Shown piece by piece: positions 25,842-35,500 of a DNA stretch of 64,000 nucleotides. The DNA lies in contig JACBWW010000023.1 in the NCBI GenBank assembly GCA_020086605.1, forward strand, positions 704,225-768,224, written 5' to 3'. Source of the DNA: Lanius collurio. Taxonomy: Eukaryota; Chordata; Aves; Passeriformes; Laniidae. Positions within the stretch are counted from its first letter, which is position 1, and every line of letters begins with the position of its first letter. The notes beneath the pieces are model-generated. The model worked only from the letters and a program-made list of their open reading frames with translations. It did no database searches and was not told the origin of the DNA. The position numbers were made by a program, and so were the translations under genes.

Positions 25842-28800
25842 GTAAGGCGAGTGAGCAGCACTCACTTTTGTTTAGATTCTGCTGCTGCTGTCCAGATGTC
25901 TTGTCCCCCCCTCCCTTTTTTTCTTCCCTTCCCCTTACTTAGAATATTTTTTTAAAAGGGCACATCTGGAGCCTTTTTTTAAAAAATGTGCGTGTGTGTT
26001 TATGTCTCGTTTGTGTCGTGTTAGGCTTAAACAAATAACTCGCAGTGTGCACAGCAAAGGCGTGTAGGAAACCGGTAATTCCCCCTCCTCCCCACCCTTC
26101 ACCGTTCAGTTTTAAGTGCAACAAACAAATAAAAACATAAATCCCAGCTACGGCCGCTTTCCAAGTCCGCGGAGCGGCCGCGCTGCGCCGGGAGCAGCCC
26201 CCGCCGCACCGCTGCCTCCCGGGCACCGCGGAGGGTGTGCGGGCAGCGGGGAACCGGCGCTCGGCGGGCTCGGGGTTTTACTCGCGTTTCTGCGGAACCG
26301 GGCTGTGCCGTTTCCTCCCTCCTTCCTCCATGGGTCGGTCCTTTTCCTGTGTTTTACTAGGATCTGTCGAGAGGTTTTTTTCCCTCATGCGATTTCCGAA
26401 GGACACCCCCCACTCACACCGAGACACCCTGAATTAACTAAGTCGTCGCTATAGCGTACTTCGAGTCACAATTTATTTGGGTAGAATTATTTATACACCG
26501 TAATCACTGCAAGATGTGCCTCCATCACTTGGGAACTTAGCTGTCCCCTTGAAGTTATTGAAATCAAATGCCTTCGATTGCGTTGGCTGACATATTTACT
26601 GCTGTGTCTATTGTCAAATTAACTGTAATCGCAACTTTTTGCCTTTAAATCAATGCAGATGGACCGAGCGGGGGCGGAAAGGATGGAGCCGTACGGATTT
26701 TATACCTTTTTCCAGTGCAATTATTTCCTTAAAGTTTTGTCTGCTTGAATAATCGTGCCCCCTTCCCAAGAGCTCCTGCGTCCCAGTCGGTTTATTTCTC
26801 GGTCTCTATAATTAGTTGCTTCAGCCCGCGTTTCCTATCCCCCTCCTCACCGCCGCCCCCCCTCCGCACACACACAAGCGCGCACACCCTCCTAAATTCC
26901 CCCCGATGGGGCTGCCTCGACAGTCACTCGGCGCCGTCCCGCTCTCTCCTCTCCGCAGTTTTTCGTGCCCGCCAGCCCCAGCACGACCTGCTGCGAGGCC
27001 GCCCCCCGCTCCGGGCCGGATGCCTCCTCGGCGCCGGCCGCCGCCTCTCTCTGCTGCGCCCCGTACGAGAGCCGGCTGCTGGCGCCCGGCCGCGCCGAGC
27101 TCAATGCCGCGCTGGGCATGTACAGCGCTCCGTACGCCGCCGGCCAGGGCTACGGTAACTACCTGTCCTACGGCGCCGAGCCCGCCGCGCTCTACACCGC
27201 GCTGGTGAGTGCCCGCCCGGCCGGCAGCGCTCCGGAGGGGGAGGGGGGTGCAACAGGCGGGAGAAACTTCGTGTTTCGCACTCGGTGCCGGGGCGGGGGA
27301 CCGCCGAGGGATGCGGGACCGGGGGCGGTGCTGGCCCATCGGGGGTGGGGGAGAGCGAAGGGACTCGGCCGCTGCGGGGACTCGGGGCTGCGGGGACTCG
27401 GGGCTGCGGGGCGCGGCGGGGTTCCCGTCCTGCTCGACGCCAAACGCTGCCGCTTCCCTTGCAGAACCCCCAGTATGAAATCAAAGACGGCGCCGGCACG
27501 TTGCACTCGGGAATCGCGCAGCCTGCTACCTACTACTCCTACGATCATTCCTTGGGGCAGTACCAGTACGACAGGTAAAACCCCTTTGATCAGCGCCCGG
27601 CAGCATTAGCATCCCCCTGCGAGGCAGCGGCCGACATCAAACGGCGGGGGACGGGGGGGCTCCGACCTGACAAACGTTGTACAAAAGAAACGAGGCGCCC
27701 GGGAGCAGCAGACAGAGAAAATCAAAGTTGGGCGGCGATGTCAGGAGGGCAAGGGCAGAAAGGCAGATGGGCAGGGACCTCACCGGCCTGCAGCGCGGCT
27801 GGGCCGGGCCGGGGGGCTCTTGCCGGACTCCTGCCGGCCCCCCCTCCCTAATCATCTCCCAGCAGGTACGGGACGGTGGATTTCGGTGGTTCAGCCAGAC
27901 GCAAAAATGCAACACGAGAGACGACGAGTACCCTCAAGACCTGGCTGTACGAGCACCGCAAAAATCCCTATCCCACCAAAGGAGAGAAAATCATGCTGGC
28001 TATCATCACTAAAATGACCCTGACGCAAGTGTCTACTTGGTTTGCTAACGCCAGACGGAGGCTCAAGAAAGAAAACAAAATGACCTGGTCTCCCAAGAAC
28101 AAAGCGGGGGAAGAGAGGAAAGAAGAAACCCCGCGGGAAGAGGATGAATACAGTGCGGAAGGTGAAAGCAGAGGTAGGCGAGAGAGGCAGATGGGCACCT
28201 CCAAGTAGGCTCGAAGTGACGGCCGATTTCGAGGCCCCCCAACTTTCCCGCACCCGCACTAACGCCCTGCCGCCCCTTTCTTCCCCGTGTGTGTCCAAGC
28301 AGAGCAGAAGAGCTACAAGGAGGACAAGGACCTGCGGTTCAGCGACCTGGAGGAGGAGGAAGAGGAGGAGGAGGAGGCGGGGAAGCCGGAGAAGGGCCGG
28401 ACCAGCTCCCTGCAGGAAGCCCCCAGCCTGGGCGCGGCGCTGCCCGAGGCTCCGCGGAGCGACTGCAGCGTGCCCGGCCCCTTCCACGCCTTTCCTTGTG
28501 CCAAGGCCCCCACTGCGGACTTCGCCCCCGCCTCCTTGGCCGGCCCGCCACCGCCCTACGCGCCTGCGGAGAAGCCGCGCATCTGGTCGCTGGCACGCAC
28601 CGCCGGGGCCAGCGCGGCGCGCAGGGGCAGCCCCGAGGGCCGCGGCGCGGAGGGAGGCGGCGGCGTGGCGGGGGAGCAACCCCTGCCCGCCAAGGCCTTC
28701 CGGAGCTCCGCGTTCAACCTGCAGCCGCTCCCGCGAAGCTGCGCGTCCCACCGCGGCCTGGGGGAGCCGTGCCAGTTCGCGGCGGCGGGCGAAGGTACCC

Positions 28801-29111
28801 GCGGCGGCGGGGCCGCGGGGACGGGCGGGACCGCGGGCCGGGCCGGGACACAGGGCGCGGCGTGAGCCCGCCCGCGCAGTGACACCACCGGTGTTCGGCC
28901 GTGCCCAGGTGTCAGATGCAGACGCCGAGGCTTCTCCGCTCGAGGCGAGCGGGCAGGGGAGGGCGGCGGGGCCGGGCCGTGCCCACCGCGAGCCGCTTGT
29001 GTCTGTGCAGGCTTCGGGCGGGGCGCCAAGGGCGGCCCGGGAGGCACCGAGCTGGGCGGGACCTGCCTGGACAGGCTGCGGACGGCGTTCCGGCCCGTGC
29101 TGAGGAGGTGA
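25797..29111 (+). CDS. IRX6: Iroquois homeobox protein 6, six coding exons (spliced)
   Basis: TALE-class homeodomain transcription factor of the Iroquois family, a nuclear DNA-binding protein used in embryonic patterning and in neuron subtype specification such as retinal bipolar cells (family knowledge). Joining the six exons listed separately gives 1,302 nt, or 433 residues plus stop, close to the roughly 440 of mammalian IRX6. Seen in order: the N-terminus [21 protein letters not shown] (23-28), [10 protein letters not shown] (47-56), NPQYE (98-102), a 63-residue homeodomain (about 145-207) with NPYPTKGEK and [15 protein letters not shown], nine glutamates (253-261), and the Iro-box-like [11 protein letters not shown] (326-336). 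LNPQYE and the KNKAGEERK tail after the homeodomain favour IRX6 over IRX4, IRX2 or IRX5. The start is supported by an in-frame TAA 12 nt upstream of the ATG. The C-terminus after residue 400 is the least certain part. The gene stands alone in the window. Confidence 0.93.
26430..26700. promoter_or_regulatory. Candidate conserved element in IRX6 intron 1
   Basis: Within the otherwise GC-rich intron lies an AT-rich island that nevertheless keeps CpGs (GTCGTCGC, CTTCGAGTC, CACCGTAATC, CTTCGATTGCG, AATCGC). It contains CAAATTAACTGTAATCGC and TTTAAATCAATGCAGATGG. AT-rich sequence that keeps CpGs is typical of constrained non-coding DNA. An acceptor-like AATGCAG at 26,658 precedes a 29-codon ATG ORF (26,659-26,748); I do not call it coding. 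Confidence 0.35.
26959..27204 (+). CDS. IRX6: IRX6 coding exon 2 (residues 16-97)
   Basis: The exon has 82 codons and begins after the pyrimidine-rich acceptor CTCTCCGCAG. It starts [13 protein letters not shown] and ends [10 protein letters not shown] before the donor CTG|GTGAGT, phase 0. It holds the [10 protein letters not shown] and YGNYLSYG motifs of the IRX4/IRX6 N-terminal region. The exon is strongly GC-rich and lies in the CpG island that covers most of the gene body. Intron 2 is 260 bp. Confidence 0.92.
27465..27574 (+). CDS. IRX6: IRX6 coding exon 3 (residues 98-134, first part)
   Basis: The exon starts after CCCTTGCAG with [11 protein letters not shown] and ends at GQYQYD plus two bases of a split arginine codon, AG|GTAAAA (phase 2). 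The NPQYE opening and the tyrosine-rich [15 protein letters not shown] end are characteristic of IRX6, where mammals have PGAYYPYERTLGQYQYER. Intron 3 is 291 bp. Confidence 0.91.
27866..28173 (+). CDS. IRX6: IRX6 coding exon 4 (homeodomain exon)
   Basis: The acceptor is CTCCCAGCAG at 27,865. The first base G completes Arg134, followed by [20 protein letters not shown]. The homeodomain spans about 27,897-28,085 (residues 145-207) and includes the TALE three-residue loop extension and the recognition helix WFANARRR. The exon ends with a basic-to-acidic linker, [19 protein letters not shown], and one base of a split codon at AG|GTAGGC (phase 1). Helix 1 reads LKTWLYEH where mammalian IRX6 has LKAWLNEH. 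Intron 4 is only 129 bp. Confidence 0.95.
28303..28794 (+). CDS. IRX6: IRX6 coding exon 5 (acidic run and Iro box)
   Basis: The acceptor is GTCCAAGCAG. The bases AG complete Glu237 and the exon continues [19 protein letters not shown], equivalent to the LRLSDLEDLEEEE region of mammalian IRX6. The Iro-box-like [11 protein letters not shown] lies at 28,569-28,601. The end, [20 protein letters not shown] through [10 protein letters not shown], parallels mammalian KAF..KFALQGLPLNCAPC and CQYPSGAE. The donor is GAAG|GTACCC (phase 1). If this donor were not used, the frame would run on to a TGA at 28,863 and give a 423-residue protein. Confidence 0.88.
29011..29111 (+). CDS. IRX6: IRX6 coding exon 6 (C-terminus, alternatives exist)
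   Basis: The acceptor is CTTGTGTCTGTGCAG. The split Gly401 is completed and followed by FGRGAKGG and ending [14 protein letters not shown], with TGA at 29,109-29,111. The tail TAFRPVLRR resembles the TAFQPVPRR near the end of IRX3 (from memory), which argues that this frame is coding. The stop codon sits inside an excellent donor, AG|GTGAGG at 29,107/29,108, so splicing into a further exon at 29,306 is possible. Other acceptors at 28,879 and 28,908 would also keep open frames. The mammalian protein stops close to the exon 5/6 junction. Confidence 0.6.
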
Positions 29112-30130
29112 GGTAGGTGACGGGCCGGCCGCACCTCGCACGAAGCGCACGCCAACCCGCCCGGCCCTGGGACACCGGAGTGGCCTCGGCCCGAGAGCGC
29201 TGCGCCAGGGCCACCGCTTTGCCCCGCTCCCGGAGCTCCCGTCCGGGCGGGACAGCAACCCACGGCCACTTAACACCAGCTTATTACCGCTTCTCCGTCC
29301 CGCAGGACCGCCCGCCCCATCCTGGGCGCTGGCGACGGGGCTCTGGCTGTAACGAAGCACTCGGCTTGACGCAACGCAAGAAACCTCTCCCCGCGCCGGC
29401 GATGGCTTCGCGGCTCCGCCTGCTCTGCCCTCGCCGGGAAGGGCCGCCGCGGCACAACGTGCTGCGCACATGGGGCCGAGGGGCACGGCGGGCGGAGCGG
29501 CCGCAGGACCGGCGCCACCCCGCCGCTCGCCTGCCATATGTTCAATACCCCACTGACGTCTTTGCAAAAAGAAAAAAAAAAAAACAAAACCCACCCTAAT
29601 CTTTTGTCTTTCCCCCCTCATGTCGTGGTTTGTTTCTCCTTTTCGTCCCAAACCTGCACTCTCAGCTCAGCGCCCTGCTCTGCCAAGGAGCGCCAGTTTG
29701 AAGTTGCTCCGCGCCAGCGCGCGGAGGAGAAGGAGGAGAAGCGGCGCAGGTTACGCCGGACTGTATCTTTCCCGTCTCTGTGCATAGATACTGCTGAAAG
29801 TATTTTCCAGAGTCTCTAATTAACACGGATGAGCTGAACGCCACGAAGCCGTCAGTGACCTCGGAGCTCTCCAGACAGGAGCCGGCACAGCTCGGGAGGA
29901 GCGGCCCTGGGCACCCGCCACCCGCCCTGGGGCATGGCCGGGGCACCCCCGGGCAGCGGGTGGCGACCGGGCGGCGAAGTAGGACGTTGTTAGTGGGTCA
30001 CCGTCGTCAGTCAGTCAAAAGAGCAGTGCTGCACTTTACAGGACAGACGAGAAAGGGAAACCGTATCTCTGCATTATTTCTGTTTAATTAAAAGTGTCAT
30101 CAAACACTTTGTGTTCAGACTAATAAACCA
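29112..30130 (+). terminator. IRX6 3'UTR and candidate poly(A) signals
   Basis: Past the stop the sequence stays GC-rich to about 29,535, then holds a 12-base A run and T-rich DNA. The first plausible poly(A) signals are ATTAAA at 30,087-30,092, followed by GTGTCATC and TTTGTGTTC (GU-rich), and AATAAA at 30,122-30,127. A roughly 1-kb 3'UTR would result. Further AATAAA hexamers occur at about 30,315, 30,846 and 30,890, so the exact 3' end is uncertain. Confidence 0.45.
29306..29369 (+). CDS. IRX6: Possible alternative terminal exon of IRX6
   Basis: A strong acceptor (CTTCTCCGTCCCGCAG) is preceded by a branch-point-like CTTAAC about 35 nt upstream. Joined to the donor at 29,107/29,108 it completes an arginine codon and adds 20 residues beginning TARPILGAGDG and ending VTKHSA, with TGA at 29,367-29,369 (453 residues in total). 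Other Iroquois proteins have a short conserved tail after their RR motif (PQN..DAA.VLSAL, from memory). This peptide does not clearly match it, so coding status is unproven. Confidence 0.3.
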
Positions 30131-30375
30131 AGCAGGGATGAGGAAAGAATGTTTCTTTGTTCCTGTCTCTAGAAGCAGTGGCAATAATTTAAATTAATAA
30201 CTGTGGTAATTAAGAGGTCATCTATAGATCAACCCGATACCTGCTATTTCGAAGTTCACCAGGGTCAGCATTTACATTAAGTCATTTGTGGTCAATAGAG
30301 TCCAATGAATTCTGCCTTAATAAATCAGGGAAATCAATCTTGAATATCGAGTAGACTTCTATATGTTTACTAAAG
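30050..30375. promoter_or_regulatory. AT-rich element at the IRX6 3' end, candidate conserved element
   Basis: Between GC-rich flanks lies about 320 bp of AT-rich sequence with clustered homeodomain-like sites (GTTTAATTAAAAG, AATTTAAATTAATAAC, GTGGTAATTAAGAGG, CATTAAGTC) and retained CpGs (AACCCGATACC, ATTTCGAAG, ATATCGAG). It overlaps the candidate poly(A) signals, so part of it may be 3'UTR. Confidence 0.35.
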
Positions 30376-30592
30376 GCTACTCAAGACGAGTGGGGCTGCA
30401 TAACTGGGAGCCCTCTGGGTGTGCGACCGCAGAAGCAATTCGTAGGGGAAAGGAGGAGCTGCAGGTCAACGCTGGGAGATGTGACGGGGCTGCCCCCGGC
30501 TTCGGTCCCGATAACAGACGCGTCCCTTCCCGGGAGCAGACCAGTCCCGGCTGCGGGGGCACTGGGAAAGAAAGCAAACTTTGGGGGGGTTT

Positions 30593-30619
30593 GGGGGGGG
30601 GGGGGGGGGGGGGGGGGGG
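30593..30619 (+). repeat. Poly-G run (27 G)
   Basis: A 27-base G homopolymer is preceded by a shorter G7 tract and followed at 30,655-30,705 by repeated GGGGCCGGGA-type units. This could fold as a G-quadruplex. Homopolymer length in such tracts is often wrong in assemblies. Confidence 0.9.
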
Positions 30620-31339
30620 TTAGAAGGGAGGGGTAAGTGTACACGAGGGCAGCAGCTGACGGCGCGGCCGGGAGCGGGGCCGGGAACGGGGCCGGGAGCG
30701 GAACCGGGTCCGTCAGGATCCCCACCGCAGACGCCCGGCCACGGGGCTTTCCCGCACTCCGTAATAGCCCTGGACAAGAGGCGGCGCAGCAGCAGCAGTC
30801 TGTTGCAGTGACCCGAAGCTTAGAGAAGGGGAAATTAAGCTGCGAAATAAACATTATTTCAAGTCGGATTTGAAGGATTAGGGCTTGTAATAAACAGTAT
30901 TAGGCCCTTTCGAAGGGTTCTTGCAAGGCGACTTTCTCGCCCCTCCTCTGCCACCGGAGGGGACAGGTATTATCTGCCTTCGGAACACACCTGCAGGTTT
31001 CCCACGCGTGTCCGCACGGCCGAGCAAGGCCGGGCCTCCCTCTCGGATGCGTCCCGGCTGCCTTCGCCCGTCCTGCAGGGGAGCGACATGGCTTCATCCT
31101 GTTCCGTTTCCCGGCGGTTTTGGAAGAGGCTCTCCGAGGAGGCAGCTAAACATCGGCCTCCTGAGCTGCTCACGGGAGAAGAAACCTGCACGGCCCCCGC
31201 GGCCCGAGGGCGGCTCGGAGCTCCCCTGAGCTGCCGGCTCTGCCCCCGGCCCTGGAATCCCCCGGCCGCGAAAGAGCCGCGAAGCCCGCGGGGAGAGTTA
31301 ATTAGGAGGGAGCAGGCCTCGGGGTCTCTTTGAGGCAGG

Positions 31340-31690
31340 CACGAAGGTAACCTCCAGGAGTCTTAAGACTTTTATTTTTTTATTTATTACTTTTACTCCC
31401 CTTTTATTAAAGGTCAAGTGAGCGAGATGCAGATTATCCCGCCCTCCCAGGACTCCCCTGCAATCTGTCACGCCGGCAAGATATGTATCGCAAATCTCTC
31501 AAAATATAATCTCCGGGAATCATATTCCGAATACTGTTTTGATTAAAAACCAGAGCGGGGATTGATGGAGAACTAATACCGGGAGCAGAGCCTGCGTGTG
31601 CCCGGGCACAAAACTAAAACAAGGGGCTCGCACGAACAGATTCAGCGCCTCCAATGCCATAATGAATGTATTTAAACCCTCTCTGAGCTT
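31340..31690. promoter_or_regulatory. Candidate conserved element downstream of IRX6
   Basis: This mixed-composition block contains CTTTTATTAAAGGTCAAG, AGATATGTATCGCAAATC, AAAATATAATCTCCGGG, GTTTTGATTAAAAACC and CCATAATGAATG. Homeodomain, nuclear-receptor-like (AGGTCA) and TCF-like cores sit among retained CpGs. There is no ORF of note. Confidence 0.33.
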
Positions 31691-31699
31691 TGCCACGAG

Positions 31700-32530
31700 A
31701 TGGGCTTTTTAATGCCGCTTCTCTGGGAAGTGAACTCGGGTTGTCCGGCGGAGCGGGGGCAGTCGGGCTCTGCCAGGCCACAGTTTGCTGGGGCAGTTTA
31801 GGGAGATGAGGCCGGTGCGGGGTGCCCTGGGCCCGGCCCGCCTCAGCCCGCCCGGGCGAGACACAAACCGGGCGCGCAAGGTGAAGTCCCCGCGGAGCCG
31901 GGGGACCGCCGTAGCGCAGCGCTCACACACAACCACCCCGCCCAGGCACCGCACTTGCCTCTGAAGGGCCGGGTCTCCCCCTTTTCCGCAGCCCGCGGGG
32001 ACGCGCTGGCACCGGCTGCCGCAGCCCCGCAGCCCCGCATCGCCCCCCAATTAGCGGCCGCGGGGCGGGCGGGGGCGGCTCGTTGACGCGTCCCCCGCTG
32101 GGGTGGGAAGTTTCTAAAACAAAGTCGCCGGGCTAATGGCCCCGGGCGGGAGCGGCGGGGCCGCGCACACTCCACTGCGCCCGCTCAAAGCCAGCGCGAC
32201 CGCGGGGCCGCCGCCGCCTCCGCCGCGCTCGCTAATGAAGTTTTGTCAAAGACAATTACGGGCCCGGCGGGGGCAGGAGGCCGTGATGAAAAGGCGGCTT
32301 TGTGCGGCCGAGACGGCGCGGCTCCCCGGCCACCCCCGGCCCTTCCTGCGCCCCCGCGGTGACCTCCGCGCCCGGCCCCGCTCCCCGCGGGGGCAGCGGC
32401 CCCGGTGCCCGGCCCCCAGGTAAGCGCAGAGACGGGTTGGTGCCGGCGCTGAGTCTCCCAGAGCTGCAGTTTATCAGCCCGATCCACCGACGAGCGAAGC
32501 AAGCCCCGCAAAGTGAGGGCTGACGCAGCG
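31700..32530. promoter_or_regulatory. Second CpG island, orphan (no ORF)
   Basis: About 0.8 kb is very GC- and CpG-rich, including GCGGCCGC near 32,055 and several GGGCGG boxes. No coding pattern is credible; long frames here are stop-poor only because of GC content. Embedded AT islands carry TTTCTAAAACAAAG (about 32,110, SOX-like) and GCTAATGAAG..GTCAAAGACAATTACG (32,231-32,260). It could be a non-coding-RNA promoter, an orphan CpG-island enhancer or a Polycomb-type element. Confidence 0.45.
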
Positions 32531-35500
32531 GGCAGCCCCTGCACCCTCCCCATCCCCCTAGTTGAGGGATTCTGCCCCATATCCCCTCCACAGAGGAGGT
32601 CTTGCAGCGGATTCCTGCTTCAGTGTTGTTGCATTCAGTAATTGGGAGAATTCGTCCAAAAACGACCAAACAACCTGGCTAAATCTGTTTAAATATACAC
32701 CACAGAGACATGAAACTGGGGACTTGGACTGCAGCTGCCTTCAGCTGCATCTGGGCCAGAGGAGATGGGGAAGCGTGGGACAATAACCATCTTTCACCAC
32801 CTTCCCAGCACTGGTGGCTGTCCTCCATCTCAGGTCCTTGGTCACCTCACCTCCCTGCCATCCCCAGCCAACACGGGCAGCACAAAACACACTGGCATTC
32901 CCCTACAGAGGACAGGGAACCACTTCTGAGTCATGAAAAGGTCTGGACAACACAAATAACCACCCAGGTTATTGCTTCCCAACCTTTTGAAGCACAATCC
33001 TCCTTTTAGGAATACAGGAGAGAATAAACCTTCATTTACTGCTGCACAAGCACATGAAGAGAGTGGCCTTGACACTGAAATGGTCTCGACCCCTCACCCC
33101 CAGCTGGCTGGCATTTCCCAGTGCCCTCAAACAGTTCTGTCCTGTTCCCTACAGGCTTCCCATCCCACAATAAAGGGATGAGTTTTACTGGCTTTGCAGC
33201 AACAAAACCCTTGAAGATCCTTTTTCAAAGGTGGCTACCACAGAAGTTTTAGCATGATGTGGTTATCGAGGTTATGGAGCAATGGATTGGAGCAATTAGT
33301 TCAAAATGATCTCAAAAACTGCACAAGCAGCTCAGGCCAGGTGTCATTTCAGGATCAAAGCATCTGTTAGAGGAAAATTATTTTTGCCATTGTATTGCCT
33401 TTTTTTTTTTTTTTTTTACCTACTGTTCATCTGAAAATAAATTACAGGCCAGAACAGGTGGATAACATTCTGGAATGATTTAATGATTTATTTAATCTGG
33501 ATTCTCTTTCAATCTACTTAGCAGGATGAATACTTTTTTTTTTTTTAACCTGAATCCCAAAGCCCGTCTTTTCATCTAAAGAAGAGAAAATACCCTAAAA
33601 CACTGCTTTGCTGCTGTCAAGGTGTACTCCCCACCACTGTTAGTAAACCAGTAGTAATGTCTGCTGTGCTGAAGGGCCTAAGGGGAAACCTCAAGAAAAC
33701 TGAGCAGAAGATTTTAATTTTTTTTTTTGTTCCTTGACATCTTCCTAGTGCTTTAGATTTTACTTCCCTTCCTGGGACAGTGTTCGAGTAATAAAAGAAC
33801 TGATTGTAGTGTTCAATCACTACCCCTTAAATCTTAAAATGTTCAGGTTTAAGCACTAAGATGACAGGTCTGTAACTTTCCCTCTCATTAGGACAGCTTT
33901 GTGTAGCACTGATTGGGAGTGGAGCTGGAATGGACACACGGGAGTCTCCTGCTGCAAACACCGATGGATCCACTGATACCAAACGAGGCCAGGAGCAATT
34001 CCTTCAGGCACATTCACACAAGGCTTGTCTCCTGTTCCTGAGCCAGCAGATCCTAACATGAGATGCTCCTTCTTGAGAAGCCATGACTTTGCTAAGGAGG
34101 GCTTAGCAAAACCATTGCCCACTTATTCAGATGTGAATTTCTGAGTTTGGTTTGAGCTGGAAGAAGATGTTTTATGGGGCAGATACTCTCAGGACCTATA
34201 AAATGCTGAAATTCATGGATTAACTCCCTGGATGGCTCAGTTTGGTACTCCAGTCCTACTGGAGGGTAATGCAGATGTGCAGAGGGAGACTGAAGCTGGC
34301 AAAATGCTTTTAGATACAAGGAAGGTTAAAGGATGTTGAAGGGGTTGTAGGTACCACTGCCAGGATGTTTCCACCTCATGTGCCTGTCCATTTAAGTTTA
34401 ATGGATTCCATTAAGGTCTTAAACTTACATTAGTCCATCAGACTCAGTATTTGCACCAGTAAAACCATTCATTTTTTGTTGCTTTGTTCCAGTTTTTTTT
34501 TGTTTTGGATTTTTTTATTTTCTTTTTTTTTTTAATTCAGCACAGCTCAAAGTCTGAGTTTGCTACTAGTCAAGTCCTGACTTTGTGCTATGGCACCTGC
34601 TCAGTCATAGTGAGGTATGTTTGGAAGAATTTCTGTTACCAGATAAGACAGACAGGTTGGGGATCCTGCCAGCCCACCCCTCAGACTGCCTGGGGTGGAA
34701 GAGAAGGGACTTGGAATGCCCTGTCAGCCCTCCCAGTGAAGGTACTCTGAGCCACAAGGGCCCTCCAAAAAAACCTGGCCCACGTGAACTGGCCTCCAGG
34801 GTAAATACATATCAATGCTAACTGCAGTTTTTAAACAAAAATATCACTTCCATTTGACTAGGATGATTCACTCAAGTGGGTTCACTCCTGAATTTCAAAT
34901 CCACAACATCATCAATGTACAACATCTAAAAGATGCCCTCCACAGCCATCTGCAGAGTGGAACATCTTTACTGAACAGCTAAAAAAACAGTGACAGGAGC
35001 TCAAAAGCAATCCCACCATTGGTCACTAACAGAAAAATCAAGTATCCATGTTGCCATGCTCAGGTTTTCTCTACACAAACCACACAAGGCATAGGGAAAG
35101 TAAAAGGTTAGGTGCACAAGGAAATGGACAACAAGGAGCTTTGAGTCAGCAGCCTGTCAGGGTTTCATGCTACACAGTTAAGTCTTGTTTATCTGACCAC
35201 ATTCTTTGCAGCTCCACAACCACCATCTGCAATTTACTCTGGGGAGCTCTGACATTCTGGTCACCAGGCCCGGCTGGTACAAGAACAATTGCTGCATGTA
35301 CTGCAGGTGGGTAACTCACTGCTAGCAGCACTCAGACCTGCCTGACAATGCTCTCTCGCAGTGCTCAGAGTAGCAGACCTTTCCTGGAGCTCAGTACTGC
35401 ATATGGAGCACGAGTCTCCCTGAGCACAGCTGCAGCAGGTGAGAGAGACCCTGGGTGAGGAATGGGTCATTTGTTAGACCCACAGGACCACAGGAGAAAC

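Noticed and set aside
26659..26748. 29-codon ATG frame after an acceptor-like site in intron 1
   Set aside because: It is short, has no family similarity and no donor in a useful frame; kept only as part of the intron-1 observation.
25797..29111. Assignment of the gene to IRX4
   Set aside because: The N-terminus is shared by IRX4 and IRX6, but NPQYE, the KNKAGEERK linker, the short length and the KAF..PLPRSC tail match IRX6; the distinctive IRX4 C-terminal blocks are absent.
27891..29651. 586-codon open frame on the minus strand across IRX6 exons 4-6
   Set aside because: It is antisense to the homeodomain exon and the GC-rich 3' exons. GC-rich DNA is stop-poor, and the translation has no domain, so it is a shadow of IRX6.
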